A stretch of DNA of 64,000 nt from Gammaproteobacteria bacterium (lineage in GTDB: Bacteria; Pseudomonadota; Gammaproteobacteria; Acidiferrobacterales; Sulfurifustaceae). Every line of letters begins with the position of its first letter. Position 1 is the first letter of the stretch. The notes under the pieces are model-generated. The model was not told the DNA's origin. It worked only from the letters and a program-made list of their open reading frames with translations, and did no database searches. A program made the position numbers and the translations under genes. Shown here in pieces: positions 34,186 to 42,212 of this stretch. The stretch spans positions 1 to 64,000 of the forward strand of contig JACQFZ010000028.1 in NCBI GenBank assembly GCA_016199745.1. The letters run 5' to 3'.

Positions 34186-36237
34186 CTATTCAGCGCGGCC
34201 GGAGAACGCCATGCGCTCGTCGCGGCGTTCGTCATCGCGCAGCAACGCGCGGCGTGCGCGGCGATGACGGTGCTCGGCAAGCTGCTGCGCTAACCAGACA
34301 AAACCAGCGCCGAGCCACGTTGGAATCATCGACACGGTGCGGCGCGTGAACCACCGCGGCCAATTCCCTAACTGTAGTCGGATCACGTCGTCTTCGAGCG
34401 AGCCGAAAACTTCATAACTGCCCGGGTCGCCCTGACGCGCGCAGCGGCCGATCAATTGGCGGTCGACGCGGCGCGAGTCGTTAGGCGCGCACAAGATCAC
34501 ATGCAATCCGCCGCGCGCACTGACCTGCTCAGCCAGAACGATGTCGGTTCCGCGGCCAGCCATATTGGTCGCGATCGTTACCTGCGCGGTCTGGCCGGCG
34601 CGGGCGACGATCGCGGCCTCGTCAGCATCTTGGCGGGCGTTGAGTATTTGGTGAACGACGCCGGCGCTATTAAGTAAGGCACTGAGTTGCTCCGACTCGA
34701 CCAACGTGCGCGTACCGACGAGCACCGGCCGGCCGGCGGCGTGCTCGCGCTGAATCGCCTGCACGATTGCCGGCCACTTATCGGCGGCACGTCGAAAATA
34801 GTGCGCACCGCTCGTACGCAACTGACTTGGCCGGTGCCGCGGTACTGTCACGACCGATAGGCCGTATACGCGACGCAACTCGCCGCCCACTTCGCGCAGC
34901 GTGCCCGACATACCCGCGAGTCGCAGATAACGCTGAAAGAAACGCTGATAGCTGATGCGCGCGAGCGGTTGCGGCGGCGCGCTCGGCGGCAGTCCTTCTT
35001 TAACCTCGATCATCTGCTGCAGTCCCTGCTCCCACGAGCGATCCGGTAATGTGCGGCCGGTGTGCTCGTCGATGATTTCGACACGGCCGTTGCGCACCAA
35101 GTAATGCCGGTCGCGCTGATATAAATGACGCGCAGCTAACGCCTGCTCGGTCAGCGCTTCGCGCTTGCGTTGATCGGCCCAGACACTACCGAGCGGGCGA
35201 CCGATCTCAGCCAGTCGACGGGCACCGTTGCGGGTTAAGGCGATACGTCGCGCGGTTTCATCCAGCGTGAAATCGTGACCCGGTTGTAGTTGCTCGGCGA
35301 GCCAGAGCGCCGGTCGGTAGTGCTCGGCAAAACCGTTGTCGCCGCCAGCACCGGCGAGAATCAAGGGTGTGCGCGCTTCGTCGACGAAAATACTGTCGGC
35401 CTCGTCGACGATGGCGAAGTAGAGTCCGCGCAACAGTAGTTGCTCGGTACGACGTTCGCCGGTGCAGAGCGCGCTCAATTGCAAACGCAGCTCGTCGACA
35501 TCACCACCGAGCGTCAGTCGATCGCGCAAGTAATCGAACACCAGTTGTTGGCTAGTGCAGTAGGTAATATCGGCGGCATACGCCGTGCGCCGCTCGCGCG
35601 TGGCGACGTCGGCGGTGACGACGCCAACGCTCAGCCCGAAGCGCCGGTAAATCGGCGCCATCAGTTCCGCATCACGCCGCGCTAGGTAGTCGTTGACGGT
35701 CACAATGTGCACCGGAATGCCAGCGAGCGCGGCGGTGCAAGCCGCGAGCGTGGCCGTGAGGGTCTTACCTTCGCCGGTTACCATCTCGGCAAGCAGGCCG
35801 TCGAGTAGCGCCCAACCGGCAATAACTTGTTGGTCGTGGTGTCGTAACCCGAGCGTGCGCTGCGTCAACTCGCGCACCGTGGCGAACGCGCAGGCAATGT
35901 TTTCCGGTGACAGATGCGCGCGCCACAATCGCCGGCGCAACGCTTGGATCCAGCGTTCCATGTCCGGCTCATTCAGTTGCCGCAGCGCTCGATCGTAGCG
36001 TTCGAGCTCGCGCAAGAATGCCGGCCACTGTCGAACGCGCGCGGCGCGCGGCGGATGCAGCGGTAGCAATAGGCGCTCGAGCGTGCGTTCAAGGCGTTCG
36101 TCAGCGGCAAGACGGCGTTGCGGATAAAGACCAAAGCGCACGCCGGGCCGCAGGAACGGCCGTGCTCGCGCCGCGAACCGCGCGGTGATTTCCGCGGGGT
36201 CGAGCGGCGCTGACGACGGCGTGGGCGCGGAGCTCAT
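34186..36237 (-). CDS. Divergent SecA-like translocase ATPase
   Basis: 683 aa from ATG 36237, against ~900 aa for housekeeping SecA. DEAD-type motor present: EMVTGEGKTLTA (Walker A, ~residue 155), TVNDYLARRDAELM, VDEADSIFVDEARTPLI (Walker B, ~275), GMSGTLREV, NMAGRGTDIVLAEQ and QLIGRCARQGDPG (~595), where SecA normally has QLRGRAGRQGDPG. The wing/scaffold C-terminal third and zinc-binding tail are absent; instead there is a short C-terminal region with a hydrophobic patch (MIPTWLGAGFVWLAQQLAE) and an Arg-rich end. It sits 14 bp after the M50 gene. Most likely a dedicated motor for export of the giant LEPRxLL protein, not the general SecA. Confidence 0.9.
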   Translation of the reverse strand: MSSAPTPSSAPLDPAEITARFAARARPFLRPGVRFGLYPQRRLAADERLERTLERLLLPLHPPRAARVRQWPAFLRELERYDRALRQLNEPDMERWIQALRRRLWRAHLSPENIACAFATVRELTQRTLGLRHHDQQVIAGWALLDGLLAEMVTGEGKTLTATLAACTAALAGIPVHIVTVNDYLARRDAELMAPIYRRFGLSVGVVTADVATRERRTAYAADITYCTSQQLVFDYLRDRLTLGGDVDELRLQLSALCTGERRTEQLLLRGLYFAIVDEADSIFVDEARTPLILAGAGGDNGFAEHYRPALWLAEQLQPGHDFTLDETARRIALTRNGARRLAEIGRPLGSVWADQRKREALTEQALAARHLYQRDRHYLVRNGRVEIIDEHTGRTLPDRSWEQGLQQMIEVKEGLPPSAPPQPLARISYQRFFQRYLRLAGMSGTLREVGGELRRVYGLSVVTVPRHRPSQLRTSGAHYFRRAADKWPAIVQAIQREHAAGRPVLVGTRTLVESEQLSALLNSAGVVHQILNARQDADEAAIVARAGQTAQVTIATNMAGRGTDIVLAEQVSARGGLHVILCAPNDSRRVDRQLIGRCARQGDPGSYEVFGSLEDDVIRLQLGNWPRWFTRRTVSMIPTWLGAGFVWLAQQLAEHRHRRARRALLRDDERRDERMAFSGRAE

Positions 36238-36251
36238 CGGCTGGCGGCCAT

Positions 36252-38393
36252 TTAGTCGGCAACTTGGCGCAGCAATTGACGGCGCAACGCGCGCTGCCAA
36301 CGAAACACCAACGGTTCGTAACCGTGGTCGAAGCGCGCGTAAACACGCGTGCCGATGCGGGTCCAGGCAACGTCGGCCGGCAACGCCAGATCGATTTGAA
36401 AAATCGGCTCGCGCGTGCGCATGCCCGACTCATCGAGCGGATCGACCGTAATACCGTTCGGTGCCGCGAGCGCGCGGCTCGGTAGTCGATCGATAGCGCC
36501 ACCGACTTGGCGCAACAGGTGCGCCGCCACTTCCGCGCCCGGCGCGTCGGCCGGCATGATCGTGACGGCGCGCGTGTCGCGGCGAATCGAGCCGATGTCG
36601 GCTTGCCGCACGACGATGCGCGCGGTGAGCGCGTTCCGATCGACGACGAAACCGATGACCTCGCCTTGTTTGACGAAGCGTCCCGGCAAATTTGTGGCGT
36701 CGGGAATTACCAACGTACCGGCGGTACCGGCACGGAGAATTTGCTCGGCGGCACGCTCGCGCAGACGCGCCAATGTTCCATCGGCGGCCCGCAGCTGTTG
36801 CTGCATGCCGGCGGCGGCAACGCGATCGGTCTCGATCAGCGCGTAGTAGCGCCGCTCAAGCTCGCGCTGCTCGGCCTCGAGCGCACGCAATTGCAATTCG
36901 ACGTCGGGATCGACAATACGCACGAGCGCGTCGCCCGGCTGCACCGCGCTGGCGTCGGCCAGCAGCACTTCCTCGACGAAACCATCGGCACCCGCGCGAA
37001 CTTGGGCTTGCTCCGGCAACCACACCACACCGACCGCGTGCGTCGACAGCGGCAACGGCAGCGCAATCAACGCTAGCAACAACATCGCCGCACCGCCGAA
37101 CGCCGTCAGTAGCGCGCGCCGCCGCTGACCTTGTAGCAACGGACTACGCAATACGAAGCGCGCGCCGTTGAACAACGGATGCGCGACCTGCACGACCAAC
37201 AGCCACAGCGCGAGCGCGATGCCGAGCACGAGGTAGCTGGAACTCAAATATAAAACGACGGCGATGCCGATACCGATGCGGTAAACGAACGCTGCCAAAC
37301 CGTAGACGATGAACCAGCCGCGCTCGCCGGCGACACTGACCGGCGATTCCGTGGTACGCAAACCAAACAAATAGCGTTGCGCGAGATAAGCGTAATAACG
37401 CGTGGCGCGTGCACCGAGTCCGGGGATACCGATGGCGTCGGTCAGCACGTAGTAGCCGTCGTAGCGCAGCAGCGGATTGCCGTTGAACAACGCCGTCGAC
37501 ACACCGCCAATCAACATGAGGTCGAGCGCGATGTCGCGCACGACGCCGGGTTGCAGCACGATCCACGCGAACAACGCCAACGCGGCGATGAAAAGCTCGA
37601 CGCCGACACCAGCGGCGGCGACGATCATGCGCCGTTGCCGCTCAGGAAATGCCGACGCCGCCGACGCGTTCACATAAGGTACCGGCACGAACACGAGCAA
37701 CATCAGGCCGACTTCGTGTACCGCGCCGCCCCACACTTTAGTGGCGCAGGCATGGCCGAGCTCATGCACTGTCTTCACCAACGGGTAGAGCGCGGCCAAC
37801 AACCATAAGTTATTCGGCGTCAGCGCCTGATCGGCGGCATGCGCGGCGATGGCCGGGCCGTGCTTGAGCGCGAGCAGCGCGGCGACGGCGACCGTCGCCA
37901 GCCACACGATCGCAAACGTCCTACTGAAGAGCGGCCTAACCCACGGCAGCGCCCGCTGCAAGAATCGATCGGGATCGAACAGCGGTAACCGCAGTGACAA
38001 CGGATTCAACATCAGATTACGCCAACGATGGCGTGCAGCTCGTTGCTGGCGCTCGAATAACGCGGCGGTGTCGGGCGGTAAATCGCCCAACAACAGATCG
38101 GCCGCATGCAGTTGGCTGAGTAACTGAATGACTTGTGTCTGCGTCGGCGCAGCATCGCCGAGCTCGGCGACGGCGCGCTGGCAAATCTGCTCGACCGTGA
38201 GCACACCATCCATCGGCGCGATCAACGCTTCGGCGTCACGATTAAAGCGATATTGACGGCCGGCGGCGGTGTCTTCGAGCACGCACCAGGCGCCGTCACG
38301 GTAGTGATGCCGATGCACACGCGCGTGCGGCGGCAATCGCGGGCGTAGCTTAGCGACGCGATACCAGTGGGGACTGAATAACGGTTCAGCCAT
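36252..38393 (-). CDS. PqqD-like / M50 zinc protease / lipoyl-HlyD fusion membrane protein
   Basis: 713 aa from ATG 38393 (AAGGGA Shine-Dalgarno). Residues ~35-115 look PqqD-like (WCVLEDTAAGRQYRFNRDAEALI...QVIQLLSQLHAADLL), a fold used to bind leader peptides. Then come several membrane spans with an M50 site-2 protease core: HELGH near residue 210 and NGNPLLRYDGYYVL near 305 supply the zinc ligands (His, His, Asp). After a last span (ALLTAFGGAAMLLLALIALPL) the C-terminal ~250 residues are lipoyl/hairpin/beta-barrel of a HlyD adaptor (QVRAGADGFVEEVLLADASAVQPGDALVRI). So recognition, possible cleavage and periplasmic bridging are joined in one chain. Role in handling the giant protein is inferred from context. 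Confidence 0.88.
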   Translation of the reverse strand: MAEPLFSPHWYRVAKLRPRLPPHARVHRHHYRDGAWCVLEDTAAGRQYRFNRDAEALIAPMDGVLTVEQICQRAVAELGDAAPTQTQVIQLLSQLHAADLLLGDLPPDTAALFERQQRAARHRWRNLMLNPLSLRLPLFDPDRFLQRALPWVRPLFSRTFAIVWLATVAVAALLALKHGPAIAAHAADQALTPNNLWLLAALYPLVKTVHELGHACATKVWGGAVHEVGLMLLVFVPVPYVNASAASAFPERQRRMIVAAAGVGVELFIAALALFAWIVLQPGVVRDIALDLMLIGGVSTALFNGNPLLRYDGYYVLTDAIGIPGLGARATRYYAYLAQRYLFGLRTTESPVSVAGERGWFIVYGLAAFVYRIGIGIAVVLYLSSSYLVLGIALALWLLVVQVAHPLFNGARFVLRSPLLQGQRRRALLTAFGGAAMLLLALIALPLPLSTHAVGVVWLPEQAQVRAGADGFVEEVLLADASAVQPGDALVRIVDPDVELQLRALEAEQRELERRYYALIETDRVAAAGMQQQLRAADGTLARLRERAAEQILRAGTAGTLVIPDATNLPGRFVKQGEVIGFVVDRNALTARIVVRQADIGSIRRDTRAVTIMPADAPGAEVAAHLLRQVGGAIDRLPSRALAAPNGITVDPLDESGMRTREPIFQIDLALPADVAWTRIGTRVYARFDHGYEPLVFRWQRALRRQLLRQVAD

Positions 38394-38418
38394 GCGTATT
38401 CCCTTCAAAAACAGTCGC

Positions 38419-38445
38419 CTCTCCCCGGTGGTTTTCGGGGGAGAG
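38419..38445 (-). other. Intercistronic hairpin between the GAF-HlyD and M50 genes
   Basis: CTCTCCCC/GGGGAGAG 8-bp stem with a ~10-nt loop in the 64-bp gap; five T's follow some 8 bases later on the minus strand. Could attenuate or process the operon mRNA. Confidence 0.3.
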
Positions 38446-38457
38446 AGTTTGCTAGCG

Positions 38458-40206
38458 CTACGGCAACCATGACCACCACTTCAAGCGCAGCCAGTTAATG
38501 AGCGAGCGTGTCCAGATGGAAATCAATTGCCGCGAGTCGATATCGATTTTGGCGATGCCTTGCATGCCGGGGCGTAAATAATTCAGCGGTTTGTCGAGCT
38601 TGGCCTCGACCCGGAAATAATTGGCATGCGCATCCGTGCTCGCCACCGGCGTGATGCGCTCGACCACGATCGCCAGCGCCTCGTCCGGCATCGCCGTCAA
38701 CGTCAGCCGTCCGCGTTGACCGGCGCGCACGTCGGCAATATCGGTTTCATCGACTTTCAAGATCACGCGGTAGTCATCGAGCGGCGCCAGCTTGAACAGC
38801 ACTTGCCCGCGTTCGACCGGCGAGCCGAGCGCTTGGCTGAAGTCGCCGCTGATAACGATGCCGTCGAACGGTGCGATCAGCTGCGCCCGACCGAGCTGCT
38901 TCTCGGTGAGCGCGAGTTGCGATTCGGCTTGCGCTAGCTGTGCGTTCAGCACGCCGATTTGGATGCGGTCATGCTCGGCGAGCGCGCGCCGATATTCCTG
39001 CAACACCTGCTCCTGCTTCGCCGACCACTTCAGCTGTTCGAGTTTGAGATCGCGGTCGTCCAGCGCCGCGAGCACCGCACCTTGGGTGACGACATCGCCC
39101 GGCCGCGCGCTGACGCTTTGCAGAAATCCTTTTTGCGGCGCGGCGACGATGCGTTCGATACGTCCTTCGAGCAACGCGTCGGCGGTGACTTGATACTGAC
39201 CGGAAATGACCGTCAGCAGCACTAACAGCAAGACGACCGATCCGCCACCGAGCTTGGTAAGTAAATGTCCCGGGCCGAACCAACGTTGCCATTGCGCGTG
39301 CGCCGCATCGCCGATCATCGACAGTAATCCACGATCCTCGGAACGACGTAATTGCAAAATCGGGCCAACGAGCAGCGCAATCTGCTCGAACAAACGCGCG
39401 TTGTCGGCGTCCCACGACGATTGCGCGGCACTGCGCTCGAATGTCAGCGCACCGAGCAAGCTCTGCCGATGATGCAACGGGATCGTGCAGATCGCGCTGC
39501 TTTGTTGCCAGCGCGCGAGTTCGGCATGCGCGATCGGGACGCGGGTGTTCGGCACCGGCGGATGCAACACGGTGGTCTCGTGTTCAAGCGCTTCGTCCAT
39601 TGCCGCTTCGAGTTGCCGCGCGAGCTGCTGCCGTTGCGAGAAGCCGGCGTTGTTGGCGAGCGCTTGCAGCTTGATATGGCGACCGTGGATCACGCCGAGG
39701 CTAACGCGATCGCAACCAAGTCGTGCCGCCAGCTCGGTCACGAGCGTGGTCGCCGCCGCCGCAAACGAATCGGCCGTCAAGCAGGCGGCGACCAGGTCGA
39801 GCACAGCGCCCAATTGCTCGGTGCGTTTCGGTGTTGCCGGCAATTCGAGTTGGTCGAGCCATAAACTGCCGACCTGCAACATTTGCGCAAGCGGTGCGCG
39901 TTGCTCATTCGTCAGGCGTGGAACCTCGAACACAACGGCACCGTAAATTTTTCCATCGCGCACGAGCGGCGCCGCGAGCATTTCATGTTCGCTGTCGTTG
40001 CCGGCGGCGAACAAAAATTGGCCGTGCTGAATCGCGCCGCGCGCGGCGGCGGTCATGACCGGGCTAACGGCGTAGTCCGCCGGCGACACTGCCGTCGCCG
40101 TGCAGCTGCCATCGGCTGCGCCGACAAAAACGACCCCTTTGGCCGTGGCGTCGATAAGCCGGCACTGAACCGAAAGCCAATGGTTTACGGGGGCGCTCCC
40201 TAGCAT
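38458..40206 (-). CDS. GAF-domain / HlyD adaptor fusion, first gene of the secretion operon
   Basis: 582 aa. Residues ~10-115 and ~130-290 look like two cytosolic GAF-type sensor domains (for example LGCDRVSLGVIHGRHIKLQALAN and ICTIPLHHRQSLLGALTFE). A single span at ~320-342 (GGSVVLLLVLLTVISGQYQV) leads into the periplasmic HlyD part: lipoyl halves around ALLEGRIERIVAAPQKGFLQSV and LIAPFDGIVISGDFSQALGSPV, hairpin between, and a beta-barrel ending in YLRPGMQGIAKIDI. A fused sensor-adaptor is unusual and suggests that export is gated by a cytosolic ligand. First gene after a sigma-54 promoter at 40245-40261. Confidence 0.88.
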   Translation of the reverse strand: MLGSAPVNHWLSVQCRLIDATAKGVVFVGAADGSCTATAVSPADYAVSPVMTAAARGAIQHGQFLFAAGNDSEHEMLAAPLVRDGKIYGAVVFEVPRLTNEQRAPLAQMLQVGSLWLDQLELPATPKRTEQLGAVLDLVAACLTADSFAAAATTLVTELAARLGCDRVSLGVIHGRHIKLQALANNAGFSQRQQLARQLEAAMDEALEHETTVLHPPVPNTRVPIAHAELARWQQSSAICTIPLHHRQSLLGALTFERSAAQSSWDADNARLFEQIALLVGPILQLRRSEDRGLLSMIGDAAHAQWQRWFGPGHLLTKLGGGSVVLLLVLLTVISGQYQVTADALLEGRIERIVAAPQKGFLQSVSARPGDVVTQGAVLAALDDRDLKLEQLKWSAKQEQVLQEYRRALAEHDRIQIGVLNAQLAQAESQLALTEKQLGRAQLIAPFDGIVISGDFSQALGSPVERGQVLFKLAPLDDYRVILKVDETDIADVRAGQRGRLTLTAMPDEALAIVVERITPVASTDAHANYFRVEAKLDKPLNYLRPGMQGIAKIDIDSRQLISIWTRSLINWLRLKWWSWLP

Positions 40207-40244
40207 GCGATCCGAGACGAGATGCGTGTAATTGGCTAGTTAAA

Positions 40245-40261
40245 TTGCAAAGCCCGTGCCT
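40245..40261 (-). promoter_or_regulatory. Candidate sigma-54 promoter of the secretion operon
   Basis: Minus strand AGGCACGGGCTTTGCAA, an almost perfect -24/-12 sequence (GGCACGG-N3-TTGCA, GG-to-GC spacing 12). Predicted transcription start near 40235, ~29 bp before the GAF-HlyD start. Confidence 0.7.
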
Positions 40262-40271
40262 ATTTGCACGG
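40254..40271. promoter_or_regulatory. Inverted repeat between the divergent promoters
   Basis: CCGTGC-N6-GCACGG overlaps the -24 element of the minus-strand promoter and lies 13 bp upstream of the plus-strand one. Could be a regulator site or chance symmetry of the GGCACGG motif. Confidence 0.35.
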
Positions 40272-40282
40272 CAAGCGGCAAA

Positions 40283-40299
40283 TGGCATGGATTCTGCTT
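40283..40299 (+). promoter_or_regulatory. Candidate sigma-54 promoter of the tolC-like gene
   Basis: TGGCATGGATTCTGCTT: GG and GC correctly spaced by 10 bases, -24 TGGCAT good, -12 CTGCT one base from consensus. Predicted start near 40309, ~60 bp before the start codon. Confidence 0.6.
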
Positions 40300-40368
40300 T
40301 CGCACGGGGTAACCGGAGATTTATCCGCCGACCATCTTTAGACAACAACTGATAAGGGAATCAGCGAG

Positions 40369-41691
40369 ATGTGGCGTAAGGCAGTGCTAGTCGTGGCTTC
40401 CTGCTTCGTCGTTTTCACACCGGCTTGGTCGGCCGGTGCACCTGGCTTACCCGAAATTTATGCACTGGCGCTGCAGAAAGCGCCGGAAATGCGAGCCGCC
40501 GCGGCAGCGTTCGCCGCTACCGATGCGGCACGCAGTCAGAGTTTGCGCGCGTTGCTGCCATCGCTGTCGGCAAGCGCGGAATCGGCCAAGAACCGGCAAG
40601 ACGTGCTCGAGACCGGCGTGGGTAACACCGGCGAATTTCGCTTCGACAGCAATACCTACACCCTGACCTTGCGCCAGCCGGTGTTTCGCCGCGACTTGTT
40701 CACGCATATTGACCAAACGACGGCGCAGATCACGCAGGCGCAAGCGGAGTACCGCGCCGTGCAGCAAGCCTTTATCGTGCGTGTTGCTGAACGCTATTTC
40801 GAGGTTCTGGCAGCACAAGATAATCTCGAATTTGCACGCGCGGATCGCACGGCGGTGGCACGTCAGCTTGAACAAATCCGCGTGCGCCACAGCATCGGCG
40901 TCGGCGCACTCACCGATTTACGCGAAGTCGAAGCGAGTCACGATCTCGCGATCACGCAAGAGATCGATGCCGAGTCGCGTTTGACCAGCGCCGAAGAAGC
41001 GTTACGCGAGCTTAGCGACAACTATCCGCAGCCGTTGCGCCGGCTCAACATCGAAATCCCGTTGCTCGCCCCCGAGCCGGCAACGCTCGATGCGTGGAGC
41101 CGACTGGCCGAGCAGGAAAATCAAAAACTGCTCGCCGCCACCGGTGCGGCGCGCGTGGCCGAACAGGAAATCGCTCGTCAGCGCGCCGGTCACTACCCTT
41201 CGCTCGATCTGGTCGCGACGTCGTCGAAAACAGAGAGCGGTGGGCGTTTCGGCGACAGCGATATCAAGGACAACGCGATTGCGCTGCAGCTCAACGTACC
41301 GCTGTACTCGGGCGGCCAGATCAGCGCGCAAGTACGTGAAGCCCAGGAACGTTACACCGAAGCCCGTGAGCGCGCCGAGCAGCAACGGCGCGCCGTGATC
41401 CGCCAAACCAGCGACGCTTACCGCGCCGTGATCGCCAGCATCAGCCGCGTCGGCGCACTAACGCGCTCGATCGCTTCGACCGAAGCGGCACTCGATGCTG
41501 TCGAAACCGGATTCCAGGCGGGAACACGCACGGCGGTCGACGTTCTTGGCGCGAAGCGGACGCTACTGCGCACCCAACGCGACCATGCAGCCGCGCACTA
41601 CACCTATATATTGAATACCTTGCGCCTTAAGGAGGCGGTCGGCACATTGTCACAAGCGGACATAACAGCACTCGCCGGCTGGTTCAATTAA
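40369..41691 (+). CDS. TolC-family outer-membrane channel
   Basis: 440 aa. Signal peptide ending ...FTPAWSA-GAPG, then two OEP repeats as in type I secretion channels: LPEIYALALQKAPEMRAAAAA, LRQPVFRRDLFTHIDQTTAQI, and the second half with LQLNVPLYSGGQISAQVREAQERY and GFQAGTRTAVDVLGAKR. Transcribed divergently from the GAF-HlyD/M50/SecA operon, sharing a 162-bp intergenic region with back-to-back sigma-54 promoters, so it should be the outer-membrane exit of the same system. No ABC exporter accompanies it. It differs from the lipidated NodT protein at 14.8 kb in having no lipobox. Confidence 0.92.
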   Translation: MWRKAVLVVASCFVVFTPAWSAGAPGLPEIYALALQKAPEMRAAAAAFAATDAARSQSLRALLPSLSASAESAKNRQDVLETGVGNTGEFRFDSNTYTLTLRQPVFRRDLFTHIDQTTAQITQAQAEYRAVQQAFIVRVAERYFEVLAAQDNLEFARADRTAVARQLEQIRVRHSIGVGALTDLREVEASHDLAITQEIDAESRLTSAEEALRELSDNYPQPLRRLNIEIPLLAPEPATLDAWSRLAEQENQKLLAATGAARVAEQEIARQRAGHYPSLDLVATSSKTESGGRFGDSDIKDNAIALQLNVPLYSGGQISAQVREAQERYTEARERAEQQRRAVIRQTSDAYRAVIASISRVGALTRSIASTEAALDAVETGFQAGTRTAVDVLGAKRTLLRTQRDHAAAHYTYILNTLRLKEAVGTLSQADITALAGWFN

Positions 41692-41882
41692 CTTCCTGCC
41701 ACCTTGTCGGTCGCGGCACCTCTACCGTCGCCTGTCGTTGGTCATTCCCGGTAACGACAACTTCACGGTCGCCCGTACGGCAACCTGTTGAAGGAGTATG
41801 CCTAACTTAACGGCGCTTACCGTAAACTAGGGCGATCAATAAAAATCCGCTTTTTAAAAATGACCGGGCCGACGACTACCCC

Positions 41883-42212
41883 ATGAGCGCCACTATCTAT
41901 CAATTAGTGTTGACTACCTGCCCCAATATCGAGTTGGCGGAACGCATCGCGCACGCGCTGATCGAGGAACAGCTGGCCGCTTGCGTCAACATTCTGCCGC
42001 CGATGCGGTCGATCTATCGCTGGCGTGGACAAGTAGAGTCGGCCAACGAGCAATTGTTGATCATCAAATCCTGCGTGTCCGACTACGTCGCTTTGGAAAA
42101 ACGCATTCGGGTGCTGCATTCTTATGAACTTCCCGAGATTATTGCCGTCCCAATTACCGGCGGCTTGCCGGCCTATCTCGCTTGGATCGAGAATCCTGAC
42201 CATATTCCATGA
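41883..42212 (+). CDS. cutA: Divalent cation tolerance protein CutA
   Basis: 109 aa, normal CutA1 length. LVLTTCPNIELAERIAHALIEEQLAACVNILPPMRSIYRWRGQVE is the family core, and the protein ends with the usual PVTGGLPAYLAWI-type sequence. A small PII-like trimer linked to copper/divalent cation tolerance. Overlaps dsbD by 4 bp; cutA-dsbD is a common gammaproteobacterial pair. Confidence 0.95.
   Translation: MSATIYQLVLTTCPNIELAERIAHALIEEQLAACVNILPPMRSIYRWRGQVESANEQLLIIKSCVSDYVALEKRIRVLHSYELPEIIAVPITGGLPAYLAWIENPDHIP

Noticed and set aside
40245-40271. Rho-independent terminator (CCGTGC/GCACGG) between the divergent genes
   Set aside because: No T-run on either strand, and the bases are better explained as the GGCACGG part of a sigma-54 promoter.
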